Below are positions 16,773 to 27,546 of a stretch of 64,000 nt of DNA, piece by piece; positions within the stretch are counted from its first letter, which is position 1, and every line of letters begins with the position of its first letter. The notes beneath the pieces are model-generated. The model had not been told where the DNA came from. It ran no database searches and saw nothing but the letters and a program-made list of their open reading frames with translations. Where the stretch lies: positions 1,061,847-1,125,846 of the forward strand of contig NZ_KE332512.1 of the NCBI RefSeq assembly GCF_000412995.1, read 5' to 3'. Both the position numbers and the translations under genes were made by a program. The stretch is from Treponema vincentii F0403 (GTDB taxonomy: Bacteria > Spirochaetota > Spirochaetia > Treponematales > Treponemataceae).

Positions 16773-17387
16773 ATGGAAGTTCAGTTACAGGATCTTGTTG
16801 AAAAGATCAAGCAGGATGGTATTGCTTCTGCTGAACAGCAAGCTGCGGGTATCATTGCCGAAGCGGAGAAAAAGGCAAAAGCTATCGTTGCGGATGCGGA
16901 AAAAGAGGCTGAAACCTTGCTCAAAAAGACCGAGGTCGAATCCCAACGGTTTACGAACGCTTCGGAGGCTGCCGTTAAACAGGCTTGCCGCAATGCGCTC
17001 ATCGCCTTTAGAGAGGGTGTTGTCGATTCGTTGAATGCCCTCATAAAAACGGAAACAGCGGCGGCGTATAACAGCGATGTGCTTAAAACGCTGATCCCCG
17101 AAGCGGTAAATGGCTGGATTAAAACAAACGAAGCCGATATTGCCGTTATTCTTTCCCCGGAAGATGCGAAAAAGCTCGAAAGTTCGCTGCTTGCCGCATT
17201 CAAGAAAGAGATTGAAAAAGGCATCGAGGTTAAATCCGATGCTCAGCTCGCAGGCGGCTTTAGAATCGGGGTCAAGGACGGTTCGGCATATTACGACTTT
17301 TCTGCAGAAGCGGTCGCCGACTTATTCTCCGCCTATATCAGCTCACGCGCGGCACACCTTCTCAAGGATGCGGTAAAGGAGTTATAA
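16773..17387 (+). CDS. atpE: V-type ATPase subunit E
   Basis: First gene of the V-ATPase operon. Subunit E is part of the peripheral stalk that holds the catalytic head still. I choose the ATG at 16773 (204 residues) over the TTG two codons upstream because the AGGTGA Shine-Dalgarno (16760-16765) is better spaced. Residues about 20-75 are an Ala/Glu/Lys-rich helix (AEAEKKAKAIVADAEKEAE), typical for E; the C-terminal half ends GGFRIGVKDGSAYYDFSAEA, the conserved E-family block. No separate G/H partner gene is seen. Confidence 0.93.
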   Translation: MEVQLQDLVEKIKQDGIASAEQQAAGIIAEAEKKAKAIVADAEKEAETLLKKTEVESQRFTNASEAAVKQACRNALIAFREGVVDSLNALIKTETAAAYNSDVLKTLIPEAVNGWIKTNEADIAVILSPEDAKKLESSLLAAFKKEIEKGIEVKSDAQLAGGFRIGVKDGSAYYDFSAEAVADLFSAYISSRAAHLLKDAVKEL

Positions 17388-17390
17388 GGA

Positions 17391-17936
17391 GTGGCTTCAT
17401 ACTATTATTTGATGGCGCAGCTGCCGTCAATTATGCCGCACACCGATCCGCCGCTTTCTTACGCGCAATTTAAAGAGCTTGCCCTGCGGTTTTTAACTGA
17501 AAAAGATGCCGCCGTGCTGGAATCTTTAACGCTTGTTCCGCCCCGCGAGGCTGTCCATACGGCTTCTGCGGTGGTGAACGAATGGTATGCGTTTGAACAA
17601 GAACTGCGGTTTGCGCTTGAACAAATGCGCGCTGCAAAGCTGAAACGGGATGAGCGGATTGCTCCTGCAGAAACACCTGCTTCCGCCTTTGATATCGGCG
17701 CTATTGTGCGCGGGGTTTCCAACATCGATGACCCCTTAGCGGCGGAACGGTATTTGCTGAATGCGCGGCTTGCGGCGGCAGATCAGCTGCGGAAACTGCA
17801 TTTTTTTGATAGCGAAGCGGTTTTCGGCTATGGAATTGTATTACTGTTGAGCGAACGGGCTTCAAAATTTAAGATGGAAACCGGCCGCACAGAATATCAC
17901 TCAATTTATACACAAATTCTCGGAGAAAAGATATGA
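17391..17936 (+). CDS. DUF2764 protein, probable V-ATPase C/d-like subunit
   Basis: A protein of 181 residues with GTG start; the Shine-Dalgarno AAGGAG (17376-17381) lies inside the end of atpE, 9 bases upstream. The opening SYYYLMAQLPSIMPHTDPPL is the DUF2764 hallmark. This family is found with the E-A-B-D-I-K type V-ATPase operons of spirochaetes, chlamydiae and Bacteroidetes, at the position where other operons have subunit C (d). I infer that it plays that central-stalk adaptor role; this is inference from gene order and helical character. It overlaps the subunit A gene by 4 bases. Confidence 0.85.
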   Translation: MASYYYLMAQLPSIMPHTDPPLSYAQFKELALRFLTEKDAAVLESLTLVPPREAVHTASAVVNEWYAFEQELRFALEQMRAAKLKRDERIAPAETPASAFDIGAIVRGVSNIDDPLAAERYLLNARLAAADQLRKLHFFDSEAVFGYGIVLLLSERASKFKMETGRTEYHSIYTQILGEKI

Positions 17937-19726
17937 GAGGAACGAAAGGAAAGGTAGTCGGTATTAACGGGAATATGGTCAGCGTTGAGTTTGACGGTCT
18001 GGTTACGTTAAACGAAGTTGGCTACGTCCATATCGGCGACACCAAATTGAAGAGCGAGATCATCCGTATACGCGGCTCCGTTGCTCAGATGCAGGTATTC
18101 GAAATTACTAAGGGTATCCGCGTCGGTGATGAAGTTGAGTTTACCGGAGATCTCTTGTCGGTTGAACTCGGGCCGGGGCTGCTCGGCAGAGTGTATGACG
18201 GTTTGCAGAACCCGCTCCCCGACCTTGCAGAAAAGGCGGGGTACTTTTTGGAGCGCGGTATCTATTTGAATGCGCTTCCTACCGAAGCACAGTGGGATTT
18301 TACACCGGTTGCACAGGTTGGCGATACGCTCGTGCGCGGCGATGTGCTGGGAACCGTGCCGGAGGGGAACTTTACCCACCGGATTATGCTTCCCTTCGGT
18401 ATGTACAGCACATACATACTTTCTTCCATTAAACCGGCAGGACAGTACACCGTACACGAAACCATCGCCGAGGTAACCGACGAGCGCGGTAAAAAGTACC
18501 CGCTTACGATGAGCTTCCGCTGGCCGGTAAAGCGTGCCATCGACTGCTATACCGAACGGCTCAAGCCCTCCGAAACGCTTGTTACCAAAATCCGCACCGT
18601 AGATACCTTCTTCCCGGTAGCAAAGGGCGGAACCTACTGTATTCCGGGGCCGTTCGGTGCCGGTAAAACCGTTTTACAGCACGCAACCAGCCGTAACGCA
18701 GAGGTTGATATCGTTATCATCGCCGCCTGCGGTGAGCGCGCCGGTGAAGTTGTAGAAACCTTAAAAGAATTCCCTGAATTAACCGACCCCCGCACGGGAC
18801 GTACCTTGATGGAGCGGACGGTTATCATTTGTAATACATCGTCGATGCCGGTTGCGGCGCGCGAGGCTTCGGTTTATACCGGCGTTACCCTTGCCGAATA
18901 CTACCGCCAGATGGGGCTTGACGTTCTGCTCCTTGCAGACTCCACCAGCCGCTGGGCACAGGCTTTGCGCGAAATGTCCGGACGCTTGGAGGAAATCCCC
19001 GGTGAAGAAGCCTTCCCCGCCTACTTGGAATCCTACATTGCAGCGTTCTATGAGCGCGCCGGTATTGTCCGCTTAAAGGACGGCAGCAAAGGCTCTGTAA
19101 CGATCGGCGGTACGGTTTCCCCCGCAGGCGGTAACTTTGAAGAGCCGGTTACGCAGGCGACGCTCAAAGTTGTCGGCGCATTCCACGGTCTTTCCCGCGA
19201 ACGCTCCGATGCCCGTAAATATCCCGCCATCCACCCGCTCGATTCATGGTCAAAATACCCGAGCGTACTCGGCACGGCGCAGGTGGAATACGGCAGAGGA
19301 ATGCTCCGCCGCGGTACCGAAGTTGAGCAGATGATGAAGGTTGTCGGTGAAGAAGGTACCAGTATGGAAGACTTTATCGTCTACTTGAAGGGCGACTTCC
19401 TCGACGCGGTTTATTTACAGCAAAACTCCTTCGATAAGGTTGACGATGCCGTTTCCGTAGAGCGTCAGCGCTATATTTACAAACTGATCCTGCGCATATT
19501 GGGCTCTCAGTTCTCCTTTAATACCAAGGATGAAGCCCGCGCATACTTTAACAAGCTGCGCCAGTCCTTTATCGACTATAACTATTCGCCGTGGGAATCG
19601 CCGGAATTTAAGAAGCACGAAGCAGCTATTACCGGAGCGCTTTCCGATAAGGCAACAGGGCTTGATGAAAAAGCGGCAAAACTCATAAAAGAAGCGGAGG
19701 CACATCATGAAGAAAGTGTACAGTAA
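17933..19726 (+). CDS. atpA: V-type ATPase catalytic subunit A
   Basis: Nucleotide-hydrolysing subunit of the V1 head. 597 residues, normal length. Walker A GPFGAGKT is at residues 239-246. The N-terminal beta-barrel and the non-homologous region typical of A subunits ([16 protein letters not shown]) come before it, and [13 protein letters not shown] follows the catalytic site. It overlaps the next gene (B) by 20 bases, a sign of tight translational coupling. Confidence 0.98.
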   Translation: MRGTKGKVVGINGNMVSVEFDGLVTLNEVGYVHIGDTKLKSEIIRIRGSVAQMQVFEITKGIRVGDEVEFTGDLLSVELGPGLLGRVYDGLQNPLPDLAEKAGYFLERGIYLNALPTEAQWDFTPVAQVGDTLVRGDVLGTVPEGNFTHRIMLPFGMYSTYILSSIKPAGQYTVHETIAEVTDERGKKYPLTMSFRWPVKRAIDCYTERLKPSETLVTKIRTVDTFFPVAKGGTYCIPGPFGAGKTVLQHATSRNAEVDIVIIAACGERAGEVVETLKEFPELTDPRTGRTLMERTVIICNTSSMPVAAREASVYTGVTLAEYYRQMGLDVLLLADSTSRWAQALREMSGRLEEIPGEEAFPAYLESYIAAFYERAGIVRLKDGSKGSVTIGGTVSPAGGNFEEPVTQATLKVVGAFHGLSRERSDARKYPAIHPLDSWSKYPSVLGTAQVEYGRGMLRRGTEVEQMMKVVGEEGTSMEDFIVYLKGDFLDAVYLQQNSFDKVDDAVSVERQRYIYKLILRILGSQFSFNTKDEARAYFNKLRQSFIDYNYSPWESPEFKKHEAAITGALSDKATGLDEKAAKLIKEAEAHHEESVQ

Positions 19727-21026
19727 GATTGAATCCATTAACGGTTCGGTTATAACCGTCAAGGCTGAAGATGTGTCCTACGGTGAGCTTGCGCAGGTTC
19801 AGACAAGCTTTGGCACCTCGCTCGCGCAGGTCAATAAGCTGGATAGAGGGCTTGTTTCGTTGCAGGTATTTGCAGGCGGACGCGGTGTTTCCACCGGTGA
19901 TGAAGTACGCTTCCTCGGTCGGGAAATGCAGGTAAGCTTTTCCGATGACTTACTCGGACGTATCTTTAACGGTTCAGGTGAGCCGCGCGACCAAGGCCCG
20001 ATGCTCAAGGACAATATGGTAGAAATCGGCGGCCCGTCCGTAAACCCGTCCAAGCGTATTATGGCGAAGCGCATGATCAGAACTGGTATTCCGATGATCG
20101 ACGTATTCAACACCCTCGTGGTTTCCCAGAAGCTGCCGATTTTCTCAAGCTCCGGTGAACCCTACAACGAACTGCTCGCACGTATTGCAATGCAGGCTGA
20201 GGTTGATGTCATCGTACTCGGCGGCATGGGGCTTAAATACGACGACTATCTCTACTTTAAGGACACGCTGGAAGAAGCGGGCGCACTGAGCCGCACGGTA
20301 ATGTTCGTGCACACCGCCGCCGATCCGACGGTAGAGTGCTTGATGATCCCCGATATGTGTCTTGCGGTCGCCGAACAGTTTGCACTCAAAGGCAAGGACG
20401 TACTGGTGCTTTTAACCGATATGACCAACTTTGCCGATGCGATGAAGGAAATCGCCATTATACAGGAGCAGGTTCCGTCCAACCGCGGTTATCCCGGCGA
20501 CCTGTACAGCCAGCTTGCCGCCCGCTACGAAAAGGCGGTTGACTTTGACGACGCAGGTTCGGTTACCGTTCTTGCCGTTACCACCATGCCCGGCGACGAC
20601 GTAACGCACCCCGTTCCCGATAACACCGGATATATCACCGAAGGTCAGTTCTATCTTAAACACGGACGCATCGAACCGTTCGGAAGTCTTTCCCGTCTCA
20701 AGCAGAACGTCAACGGCAAGACCCGCGAAGATCACCGTGCGCTTATGGACAACATGATCAAGCTCTATGCGTCCTACAAGGACACGCTTGAGAAAAAGTC
20801 GATGGGCTTTATGATGAGCGAATGGGACGGCAAGCTGCTGAAATACGGCGAGCTGTTTGAAGCCCGGATGATGGACTTGTCGGTGAACATTCCGCTTGAG
20901 GAAGCGCTCGATAACGGATGGAAGATTCTTTCGTCCTGCTTTACTCCTGAGGAAACCGGTATTAAGTCCGATTTGATCAAAACCTTCTGGCCCAAGGATG
21001 CGCAGAACAATCCCTCCGCGGATTAA
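19707..21026 (+). CDS. atpB: V-type ATPase subunit B
   Basis: Non-catalytic nucleotide-binding partner of A in the V1 hexamer. The protein has 439 residues. Typical B features: [18 protein letters not shown] after the degenerate P-loop, and a C-terminal helical domain. The ATG at 19707 overlaps subunit A's end. After this gene a 156-bp hairpin repeat (21038-21193) interrupts the operon before subunit D. Confidence 0.98.
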   Translation: MKKVYSKIESINGSVITVKAEDVSYGELAQVQTSFGTSLAQVNKLDRGLVSLQVFAGGRGVSTGDEVRFLGREMQVSFSDDLLGRIFNGSGEPRDQGPMLKDNMVEIGGPSVNPSKRIMAKRMIRTGIPMIDVFNTLVVSQKLPIFSSSGEPYNELLARIAMQAEVDVIVLGGMGLKYDDYLYFKDTLEEAGALSRTVMFVHTAADPTVECLMIPDMCLAVAEQFALKGKDVLVLLTDMTNFADAMKEIAIIQEQVPSNRGYPGDLYSQLAARYEKAVDFDDAGSVTVLAVTTMPGDDVTHPVPDNTGYITEGQFYLKHGRIEPFGSLSRLKQNVNGKTREDHRALMDNMIKLYASYKDTLEKKSMGFMMSEWDGKLLKYGELFEARMMDLSVNIPLEEALDNGWKILSSCFTPEETGIKSDLIKTFWPKDAQNNPSAD

Positions 21027-21037
21027 TGCGTTTCACT

Positions 21038-21193
21038 GGGGATGTCTCAAAAGTTGGTTACTTTTTCGGCATCCCTCATCAGCATAGCTGATAACGAGTT
21101 TAAAATTAAGTCTTTGTATGGCAATGACTTAATTTTAAACATCGCAGTTAAATCTAAGGAAGCTTTCCAAAAACTGAAGTTTTTAGAAAGCCC
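21038..21193 (+). repeat. three-hairpin dispersed element, copy 1 (inside the V-ATPase operon)
   Basis: Hairpin 1: GGGGATGTC ... CGGCATCCC with an AAAA/TTTTT inner pair (21038-21075). A short CAGCATAGCTG palindrome follows. Hairpin 2: GTTTAAAATTAAGTC with GACTTAATTTTAAAC (21108-21140). Hairpin 3: GCTTTC-AAAAACT with AGTTTTTAGAAAGC (21162-21191). The first 139 bases match the minus-strand copy at 44323-44461 at roughly nine bases in ten. It separates subunits B and D and may adjust the ratio of their mRNAs. Confidence 0.85.
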
Positions 21194-21250
21194 AACCCCT
21201 AAAACGTTTGTTTTTAGAGATTTTTCTTCTATAAACGAGAAGGAATAGCG

Positions 21251-21868
21251 ATGGCTATTAAACTGACAAAAAACGAGCTGAAAAATCAAAAAGAATCGCT
21301 TAAGATGTTCCAGCGGTACTTGCCGACGCTTCAGCTTAAAAAACAGCAGCTGCAAACCGAAATCCGCACGATTGAGATGCATGCAAAAGAGGTTCGGCTG
21401 AACCGCGATGCGCTGCACAAGGAGTTTGAGCAGTGGATTGCCGTCTTCGGTGAAGCGGGAGTCTTTACGCCTGAAATCCTCAAGGTGAAAGAAGTGCGTA
21501 CCTCGACGGGAAATATTGCCGGTGTTTCGATACCGGTATTTTCCGGGGCGGACTTTGAACGCAGCAGCTACGATCTTTTTACAACGCCGCTCTGGCTCGA
21601 CATTGCTTGCGACCGGATGGAGCGGGTTTTATCGCTCGACCTTGAAGCCCAAATCCTTGACGAACAGGTGGCGCGCCTCAACAACGAACTGCGAACCACA
21701 ACGCAGCGTGTCAACTTGTTTGAAAAGGTAAAGATACCGGAAACAAAGCGGAACATCAAAAAGATTTCCGTGTATCTGGGAGATCAGCAGGTAGCGGCGG
21801 TTGTGCGCGGCAAGATTTCCAAGAAAAACTTGGAAAAGAACGCTCCTGCTGAGGAGGTAACGGCATGA
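21251..21868 (+). CDS. atpD: V-type ATPase subunit D
   Basis: Central rotor shaft of the V-ATPase, a long antiparallel coiled coil inside the A3B3 ring. 205 residues, normal length. Both ends are coiled coil: [20 protein letters not shown] at the start and [20 protein letters not shown] later, the latter matching the D-family C-terminal helix. It is separated from subunit B by a hairpin element and overlaps the subunit I gene by 4 bases. Confidence 0.96.
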   Translation: MAIKLTKNELKNQKESLKMFQRYLPTLQLKKQQLQTEIRTIEMHAKEVRLNRDALHKEFEQWIAVFGEAGVFTPEILKVKEVRTSTGNIAGVSIPVFSGADFERSSYDLFTTPLWLDIACDRMERVLSLDLEAQILDEQVARLNNELRTTTQRVNLFEKVKIPETKRNIKKISVYLGDQQVAAVVRGKISKKNLEKNAPAEEVTA

Positions 21869-23805
21869 TCTTACCAATGAAAAAAATTACGCTCCTTGTG
21901 CTGGATTCTCAAAAGAAGGCGGCATTAAAAACGCTGCGGAACTTTGGGGCGGTGCATGTTGAAAAGGAAACCGCCTCAAGCGATACCTTGACGGAGCTGC
22001 AAACCGTCTATGCGCGCCTGCAGCAAGCGGAATCCCTGATTACCGAAGCTCAGCCGAAGAAGGGCGCAAAGCAGCCCGAAGCGGCAGCGCTGAATAGACA
22101 TGACCTATTGGAAGCGGCGGACGGGATACTCGATTTGAAAGATCAAGAATCGAATACGCTTGCCGCTATCAATAAGCTGACCGGAGACATCGAAGCCTAC
22201 AGCTCTTGGGGAGATTTTAATCCCGAAGATATACGTGGATTTGAAGAAAACGGCATTTGTTTAACGATGGGCGAACTTTCGGAAAAATCCTACGCAGCCT
22301 TGCCCGAAACGGTTAAAACGGTGAGACTTGTAGGCGGCAAAAAAACGGTACGCTTTGCGATTGTTTCCGAAACTGCTGACGTGCCTACAGACCTGCCGTC
22401 CGATTTTGCTCCGCTTATTTTACCGGAGATGCGGCTTTCTGCAATGAAGGCTGAAAAAGAACGCTTACAAAAGCGGCTCCCTTCATTCAAGGCTCGGATT
22501 GGGGCGCGAACGGACTTGCTTGCACCGTTAAAAGCGGAGAAAAAGAAGTTTGAAAAGGAAATAGAGTTTGAAACAGTTCATGCCGGTATGGCGATTATCC
22601 CGCTTGAAGACGAATGCGGTACGGAGAACTCTGCCGAAAATACGGCAGCCTCGGCGGTAAACGTTCAGGCTCATTCTGCTGCGGGTACTCCCTGCGCTCA
22701 AAAAGAGCCGAGACGGCTTGCACGGCTTTCCGGGTACATACTTGCCGAAAAGCAGGCTGATTTTGCGGGGCTCGCAAAGGCAAACGGCTGGGCGTTTATC
22801 TCCGATGACCCGGCAGAAGAAGACGCCGTTCCGACGGCAATGCGGCACAACCGCTTTGTACAGCTGCTGACTCCGCTTACGGACTTCCTCGGCACCGTGC
22901 CGGGCTACCGCGAACCCGATATTTCACTCTGGTTCCTGCTCTTTTTCGGTATCTTCTTTGCAATGATCTTCGGAGACGGCGGTTACGGCGGTATTCTGGT
23001 AATCTTATCGCTTATCGGAATCGTCAAAGCAAAGGTAAAAGAGCAGCCTGCTCCGCTTGCGATGCAGATGTTTTTGTACCTCGGCATCCTGACGGTGATT
23101 TGGGGTACTGCAACCTGTAACTGGTTCGGTATCTCGGTGAACTATATTCCCGCTTGGCTGAAAAACCTGTCCGTACCGGCAATTTCCAATGCAACGGAGG
23201 AAAGTATCAGAAATGCCAACCTGATGCAGTTCTGTTTTACGCTCGGACTTATTCAGCTGACAATCGGGCATATCATCTCGATTGTGCGGAATATCCGATC
23301 GCCGCAGATACTGGGACACATCGGTTCCATTGCGATGCTGGGCGGTATGTATATCGTGGTACTCAGCCTTGTCGTCAGCGCCGAGCGGTATCAGATTAAC
23401 CAACCGGTGATGATTGCGATCGGCGGCGGATTTGCGCTTAACTTTATATTTTCAAATTATCAAACCGGTATCGGACAGAGCATCCTCGACAGTCTTAAAA
23501 ATATCATCACGATGTTCTTAGGCGTCGTAAACGTCTTTGCCGATATTATGAGTTATATCCGTCTTTGGGCAGTCGGGCTTGCGGGTTCCGCAATCAGCGC
23601 GACAGTCAACCAGATGGCGGGGCCGGCGCTCGGCAGCTTCCTCATCTTTTTAGGAGTGCTGCTCTTATTCTTCGGTCACGGTTTGAACTATATTATGAAC
23701 GTACTTTCGGTTATCGTACATGGGGTGCGGCTTAATACGTTAGAGTTTTCAAACCATGTCGGTTTAACATGGGCGGGGTTCAAATACGAGCCCTTTGCGG
23801 AATAA
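21865..23805 (+). CDS. atpI: V-type ATPase subunit I (a-like)
   Basis: Membrane stator subunit that lines the ion half-channels. 646 residues: a soluble coiled-coil N-terminal half (1-~345) and seven or eight membrane segments after it. The conserved Arg of the ion path is in [16 protein letters not shown] near residue 575. A low-complexity Ala/Ser/Thr/Glu stretch at about residues 250-275 ([20 protein letters not shown]) interrupts the soluble part. The gap to subunit K is 112 bases without a gene. Confidence 0.96.
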   Translation: MILPMKKITLLVLDSQKKAALKTLRNFGAVHVEKETASSDTLTELQTVYARLQQAESLITEAQPKKGAKQPEAAALNRHDLLEAADGILDLKDQESNTLAAINKLTGDIEAYSSWGDFNPEDIRGFEENGICLTMGELSEKSYAALPETVKTVRLVGGKKTVRFAIVSETADVPTDLPSDFAPLILPEMRLSAMKAEKERLQKRLPSFKARIGARTDLLAPLKAEKKKFEKEIEFETVHAGMAIIPLEDECGTENSAENTAASAVNVQAHSAAGTPCAQKEPRRLARLSGYILAEKQADFAGLAKANGWAFISDDPAEEDAVPTAMRHNRFVQLLTPLTDFLGTVPGYREPDISLWFLLFFGIFFAMIFGDGGYGGILVILSLIGIVKAKVKEQPAPLAMQMFLYLGILTVIWGTATCNWFGISVNYIPAWLKNLSVPAISNATEESIRNANLMQFCFTLGLIQLTIGHIISIVRNIRSPQILGHIGSIAMLGGMYIVVLSLVVSAERYQINQPVMIAIGGGFALNFIFSNYQTGIGQSILDSLKNIITMFLGVVNVFADIMSYIRLWAVGLAGSAISATVNQMAGPALGSFLIFLGVLLLFFGHGLNYIMNVLSVIVHGVRLNTLEFSNHVGLTWAGFKYEPFAE

Positions 23806-23917
23806 GGTATATTTGAAACGCCGGTATCCGCACTGGGTGGCTATCGGCAATATTTCTTACTTCACACGCGGGAGCGGTGAAATAGATCGTGTAGATTACA
23901 AACTTGGAGGATTTTCA

Positions 23918-24340
23918 ATGAGTTTTGGTATGTTTGGTGCAGCAGCTGCACTCGGTATTTCGGCATTCGGATCGGCATTAGGACTTGCTATTGCAGGACA
24001 GGGCACAATCGGAGCGTGGAAGCGGTGTTATTTGAATAATAAACCGGCTCCCTTCATCCTCCTCGCATTTGCAGGCGCTCCGCTTACGCAGACCATCTAC
24101 GGCTTCTTGCTGATGAATAAAATGCTTACATCAAAGGCTGATCCGTGGTTCCTGTTGGGCGTCGGTGTCGCGTGCGGTCTCGGTATCGCCGCTTCCGCTA
24201 TTGCACAGGGCAAGGCTTCCGCAGCAGGTTCCGATGCGTTGGCGGAAACCGGTAAGGGCTTCGGCCAGTACATCACCGTCGTCGGTCTTTGCGAAACCGT
24301 TGCGCTGTTCGTTATGGTTTTCGGACTGATTAACTGCTAA
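23918..24340 (+). CDS. atpK: V-type ATPase subunit K (c-ring proteolipid)
   Basis: Proteolipid of the rotor ring, 140 residues from the ATG at 23918, which has a TTGGAGG Shine-Dalgarno; longer in-frame extensions lack one. Four membrane helices form two hairpins. Only the second hairpin keeps the ion-carrying Glu (Glu126 in VGLCETVAL), as in duplicated V-type c-subunits. Thr57-Gln58 (APLTQTIYG) and Gln97 (AIAQGKA) match polar ligands of Na+ in the Enterococcus hirae K subunit, so Na+ coupling is plausible. It is the last gene of the operon; subunits F and G are absent. Confidence 0.95.
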   Translation: MSFGMFGAAAALGISAFGSALGLAIAGQGTIGAWKRCYLNNKPAPFILLAFAGAPLTQTIYGFLLMNKMLTSKADPWFLLGVGVACGLGIAASAIAQGKASAAGSDALAETGKGFGQYITVVGLCETVALFVMVFGLINC

Positions 24341-24367
24341 CGGGATTACAAATAAATCTAAGGGGAA

Positions 24368-24414
24368 CGGGGCTGTCTTAAAAGTTAAGTGCTTTTTCGC
24401 TAGCCCCGTTTTCT
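24368..24414 (+). terminator. terminator of the V-ATPase operon
   Basis: CGGGGCT (24368-24374) and AGCCCCG (24402-24408) with an inner AAAA/TTTT pairing, followed by TTTTCTT. It sits 28 bases after subunit K. Its sequence (GGGGCTGTCTTAAAAG) resembles hairpin 1 of the dispersed three-hairpin element, suggesting shared origin. Confidence 0.8.
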
Positions 24415-24476
24415 TATTCGTGCGGAGGGTTTAATACCCGCCGTCCCCGGCAACGCTCGCGTCGGGGTTGTTGATT

Positions 24477-26327
24477 TTACGATATTTTAAACTTATTAAC
24501 TTCCGCTGCGAGTCCTACCACAGCCTGTTTATTTTGTTGGGTAATGGTATTTACTTCCTGTACCGCATTATTGATATGGACAGCCTCACTTGCCATGCTG
24601 CTCATACTGGAGGTAATTGTTTTTGTCAGGTCATCGAGCTTCCGCATTTCGCCGGAAACTTGAGCTCCTTCTTTAAGCATTTCCTGGGATCCGTTTTTGA
24701 CATCACGGGTTACTGCATTGATATTTTTTATTGCGGTCAATACTTCCCGGCTGCCGTTATCCTGCTCCTTCATCGCATCCATCAACGTGGTACTCATCAC
24801 TTTAACCTGCTCGGACAGTTCAAAGATCATATTGAATTTTCCTTCAACCGTTTTGGATGAAGAGGATAAACCTTCAATTTCGGTACCGAGCATCTTCAGT
24901 GTTGCAGTAATATTTTTACCTTGCATAGAAGACTCTTCGGCAAGCTTTCTAATTTCATCGGCAACTACAGCAAAGCCTTTACCGGCATCCCCTGCGTGAG
25001 CCGCTTCGATTGCAGCATTCATTGCCAAAAGGTTCGTCTGACTTGCAATATTCTGAATAACATTGCTTGCTTCAATCAATCCGCCCGATTCTTCGGCTAT
25101 CTTCTCCGTAACCGTATTGGAATTAACCAGTGTTGTCCGTCCATCATTGGTAGCGGACGCGAGCTTCTTAATAACCTCATCGGTTTTTTCAAGCGTCTGC
25201 GTGATGGAAGCAATATTAGCAACCATTTCTTCTATGGAAGAAGAAGATTGCGCTACACTTTCAGCTTGTATTTCTATGCGGCTATTGAGCCGTTCAATAG
25301 TGTTCATAATTTCCTGCACTGCAGCAGTTGTTTCACTCACACTTGCCGCTTGGGTAACCGCTTTTTCTGTTACGTGCTTAATATTCGTATTGATTTGGTC
25401 TACTGAGTGCGCACTTTGCGAAGTATTAACAGAAAGGGTATCGATAGAATTATGCATCGCTTTGGTGTTATTCTTAACGCCGGTCAGTAACGCCACTGTA
25501 TTATCATAAAACCGGTTAACGTTACCTACCAATAAACCGAATACATCACGGCGGTTCATTTCAAGATGATCAGCCACAAAATCTCCGACAGCAAGCTTAT
25601 CGGTAAAGACGAGAATATCTTCTATCTTGCTATTGATGCCTTTATACAGACTGTAATTGACAAAGAGAGCTCCCGCAAGCAGCACAATGGAAAGCGGCAG
25701 AATAGAATGGATTAGGGTATAGGCAATATCAAAACCGTTATATACGGATGCTAAGAAGGGTGCAATGGTTAAAAACAGCAGTCCGGTAAACAGGAAAAAA
25801 CTTACCAGCATACCGCGCTTTGTATATGACATAGTGATATACTTTTTTTCTAACGGTAAAAACTTTAGATACTGCTCAAACTTTTGTATCCAGATTACAT
25901 AAAAAAAGAGCGAAACAAAAAAGAGGCAGCCCGTCGAGGTGAAAATAGCCGCCGTAAATTTGATAACGGAATTCATGCCAACCCAGACGAGTGAAACAAC
26001 AGGAATAACGGTTGCAAGCAGAATCGGTACCACAATACTCAGCTTTGAATACATTGCGATAGCCCGATTTGCCCGGTCAAGTCCATCGGCGTATTCTTGC
26101 CATGTTTGTACTGCATGCATACATTTTTTATACAGCATAAACGGAAAAAAGATGGTCATAATAAGTGCAATAACCGTCGGCGGCGCCAGCGCAATTCTGA
26201 TAAGTTCATGCGGGGGAACTACTTGTGTATATCCTCCATATAAAAAGATAAAAACAAACACACCGCAGTAAATAAGCAAGTTCAATATAAAAAGCGATTT
26301 AGGCGGTTGAGGAATAGTATTGTTCAT
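24477..26327 (-). CDS. methyl-accepting chemotaxis protein with a multi-pass N-terminus
   Basis: A 616-residue chemoreceptor. About six hydrophobic segments (near residues 10-30, 45-68, 98-118, 125-150, 170-193, 205-228) replace the usual periplasmic ligand domain, so it may sense something in or near the membrane. A HAMP-like linker follows (about 229-285). The signalling tip [15 protein letters not shown] and the flanking [17 protein letters not shown] are intact, so coupling to CheA/CheW is expected. A TTGACA promoter lies upstream at 26410-26438 and the Shine-Dalgarno is AGGAGATC. It stands alone. Confidence 0.93.
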   Translation of the reverse strand: MNNTIPQPPKSLFILNLLIYCGVFVFIFLYGGYTQVVPPHELIRIALAPPTVIALIMTIFFPFMLYKKCMHAVQTWQEYADGLDRANRAIAMYSKLSIVVPILLATVIPVVSLVWVGMNSVIKFTAAIFTSTGCLFFVSLFFYVIWIQKFEQYLKFLPLEKKYITMSYTKRGMLVSFFLFTGLLFLTIAPFLASVYNGFDIAYTLIHSILPLSIVLLAGALFVNYSLYKGINSKIEDILVFTDKLAVGDFVADHLEMNRRDVFGLLVGNVNRFYDNTVALLTGVKNNTKAMHNSIDTLSVNTSQSAHSVDQINTNIKHVTEKAVTQAASVSETTAAVQEIMNTIERLNSRIEIQAESVAQSSSSIEEMVANIASITQTLEKTDEVIKKLASATNDGRTTLVNSNTVTEKIAEESGGLIEASNVIQNIASQTNLLAMNAAIEAAHAGDAGKGFAVVADEIRKLAEESSMQGKNITATLKMLGTEIEGLSSSSKTVEGKFNMIFELSEQVKVMSTTLMDAMKEQDNGSREVLTAIKNINAVTRDVKNGSQEMLKEGAQVSGEMRKLDDLTKTITSSMSSMASEAVHINNAVQEVNTITQQNKQAVVGLAAEVNKFKIS

Positions 26328-26409
26328 AAAGATCTCCTATTTTGCCCTGAGAGAGGCAGAGGCTGGACAGAAAGGCAGTCAATTCGCTATGCATTTTACA
26401 ATGCGGCTC

Positions 26410-26438
26410 ATAGTATAGCATCGCTTATGATGTGTCAA
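26410..26438 (-). promoter_or_regulatory. promoter of the chemoreceptor gene
   Basis: -35 TTGACA (complement of 26433-26438), 17-bp spacer, -10 TACTAT (complement of 26410-26415); TATACT two bases nearer is an alternative. The leader is about 75 bases. The rest of 26439-26797 shows no convincing gene. Confidence 0.6.
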
Positions 26439-26797
26439 GAACACAAAAAAATCAATTTATACAGCTATTAACTAACCTAAAAATATCTCTTGTATTTCGC
26501 TAAGAACCGGTGTACAATAAATAATATGTTGTATAAAGTAAACGCTGTGCCGCATATAAGCAGTTTATACAAGCATTGTGATATAAATAATAATTTATCG
26601 GGACAGCATTCAGCATTAACCCCGCTCTTTCTGCTCACACTGCAATCTATTTTCCATATCCACAAGACATAAAAAAAGTGCAAAAAAAATTTCACTGCCG
26701 ACGCTATTTGTCGGGGTCGGGATGCTAGACTATGGTTATGGGCACCGATAAACATTCAGTTTTTAGCAATACCCATAATCATAGAGGATGTAGCAGG

Positions 26798-26995
26798 ATG
26801 AATGATATTGAAGTGCTGCACGATGCGGTGTTTGAGCTTCCTGCCGGTTTTACGGTAGAGCAGTACATCGATAAAAATGTCGGCGTATGGATAAACCGCC
26901 GGAAGCCGTTTACGGTGCGGGTACTGGAGCCTGCGGAATTAGCGCAAACGGTACAGGAAGAGATAGCAGAAATGAAGAAGCTGTATAAGGCTTAA
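26798..26995 (+). pseudogene. C-terminal fragment of a WYL-domain regulator
   Basis: An open frame of 65 residues from the ATG at 26798, preceded by AGAGGA. The sequence (EVLHDAVFELPAGFTVEQYI and DKNVGVWINRRKPFTVRV) resembles the last third of WYL-domain transcription regulators, including the terminal helix (EEIAEMKKLY). Nothing upstream encodes the HTH or the first part of WYL. It may be a decayed remnant, or a free-standing small protein now translated by itself; the intact ribosome site keeps the second option open. Confidence 0.45.
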
Positions 26996-27011
26996 AGTGA
27001 AGGAGATCAGT

Positions 27012-27266
27012 ATGCATGATTTTAGACCGACTGAATCGGCACACGGGATTCCTACTAATCCATTCGTGCAAAAACAGCACTTCCGATGCAGGAACTGCGG
27101 AAAGCTCTTTAGTGCGGTAAACGGCACACGGCCGGAAAACAGTTTTGAAGCAAATCCGTTTACGCAATCTGATGAGCCCTCACATTTTTTCAAGCGGCTA
27201 CGGAAAACGGTTGAGCATTGTCCCGACTGCGGAGGAAAACTTGACGAGTATCTTGAGTTGCTCTGA
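27012..27266 (+). CDS. small zinc-ribbon protein
   Basis: Start chosen at the ATG at 27012, 6 bases after GAAGGAG; the earlier GTG at 26997 lies across that site. The protein has 84 residues. Two Cys pairs, CRNCG near residue 30 and CPDCG near residue 74, suggest one zinc ribbon split by a ~40-residue insert. It lies 16 bases after the WYL fragment and 18 before another zinc-ribbon gene, so the three look co-transcribed. Function unknown. Confidence 0.75.
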   Translation: MHDFRPTESAHGIPTNPFVQKQHFRCRNCGKLFSAVNGTRPENSFEANPFTQSDEPSHFFKRLRKTVEHCPDCGGKLDEYLELL

Positions 27267-27284
27267 ACACAAAAGGAGAAAATT

Positions 27285-27482
27285 ATGAATTTGATACCGC
27301 CAAAGCCGGGCGATACGGGAATGTTTCACTGTTTAGCGTGCGGAGAGTGGTTTGTCGGAAAATTGGAAAAAAGGGGTATTCTTGATGCTATCTTTTTGAA
27401 AGGGCTGTGTAAAAGTCCCTGCTGCCCGGTATGCCGGAGCAAGAATACAATACGTATTCCGCCGTGCGGTGAGTATATGTGA
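27285..27482 (+). CDS. small zinc-ribbon protein
   Basis: A protein of 65 residues with an AAGGAGAAA ribosome site. Cys pairs CLACG (16-20) and CPVCR (47-51) form a probable zinc ribbon, with extra Cys residues at CKSPCC and PPCGEYM. It follows the first zinc-ribbon gene in the same orientation. I recognise no specific family. Confidence 0.75.
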   Translation: MNLIPPKPGDTGMFHCLACGEWFVGKLEKRGILDAIFLKGLCKSPCCPVCRSKNTIRIPPCGEYM

Positions 27483-27546
27483 AGGAGCTGTTGCAGAAAA
27501 TATCGTTACCATGCGGTATCATATATTATAGTATCAGGAGGTCTTT

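Noticed and set aside
21042-21248. A 68-codon frame between the V-ATPase B and D genes
   Set aside because: It lies inside the three-hairpin repeat and appears on both strands because of the palindromes; not a gene.
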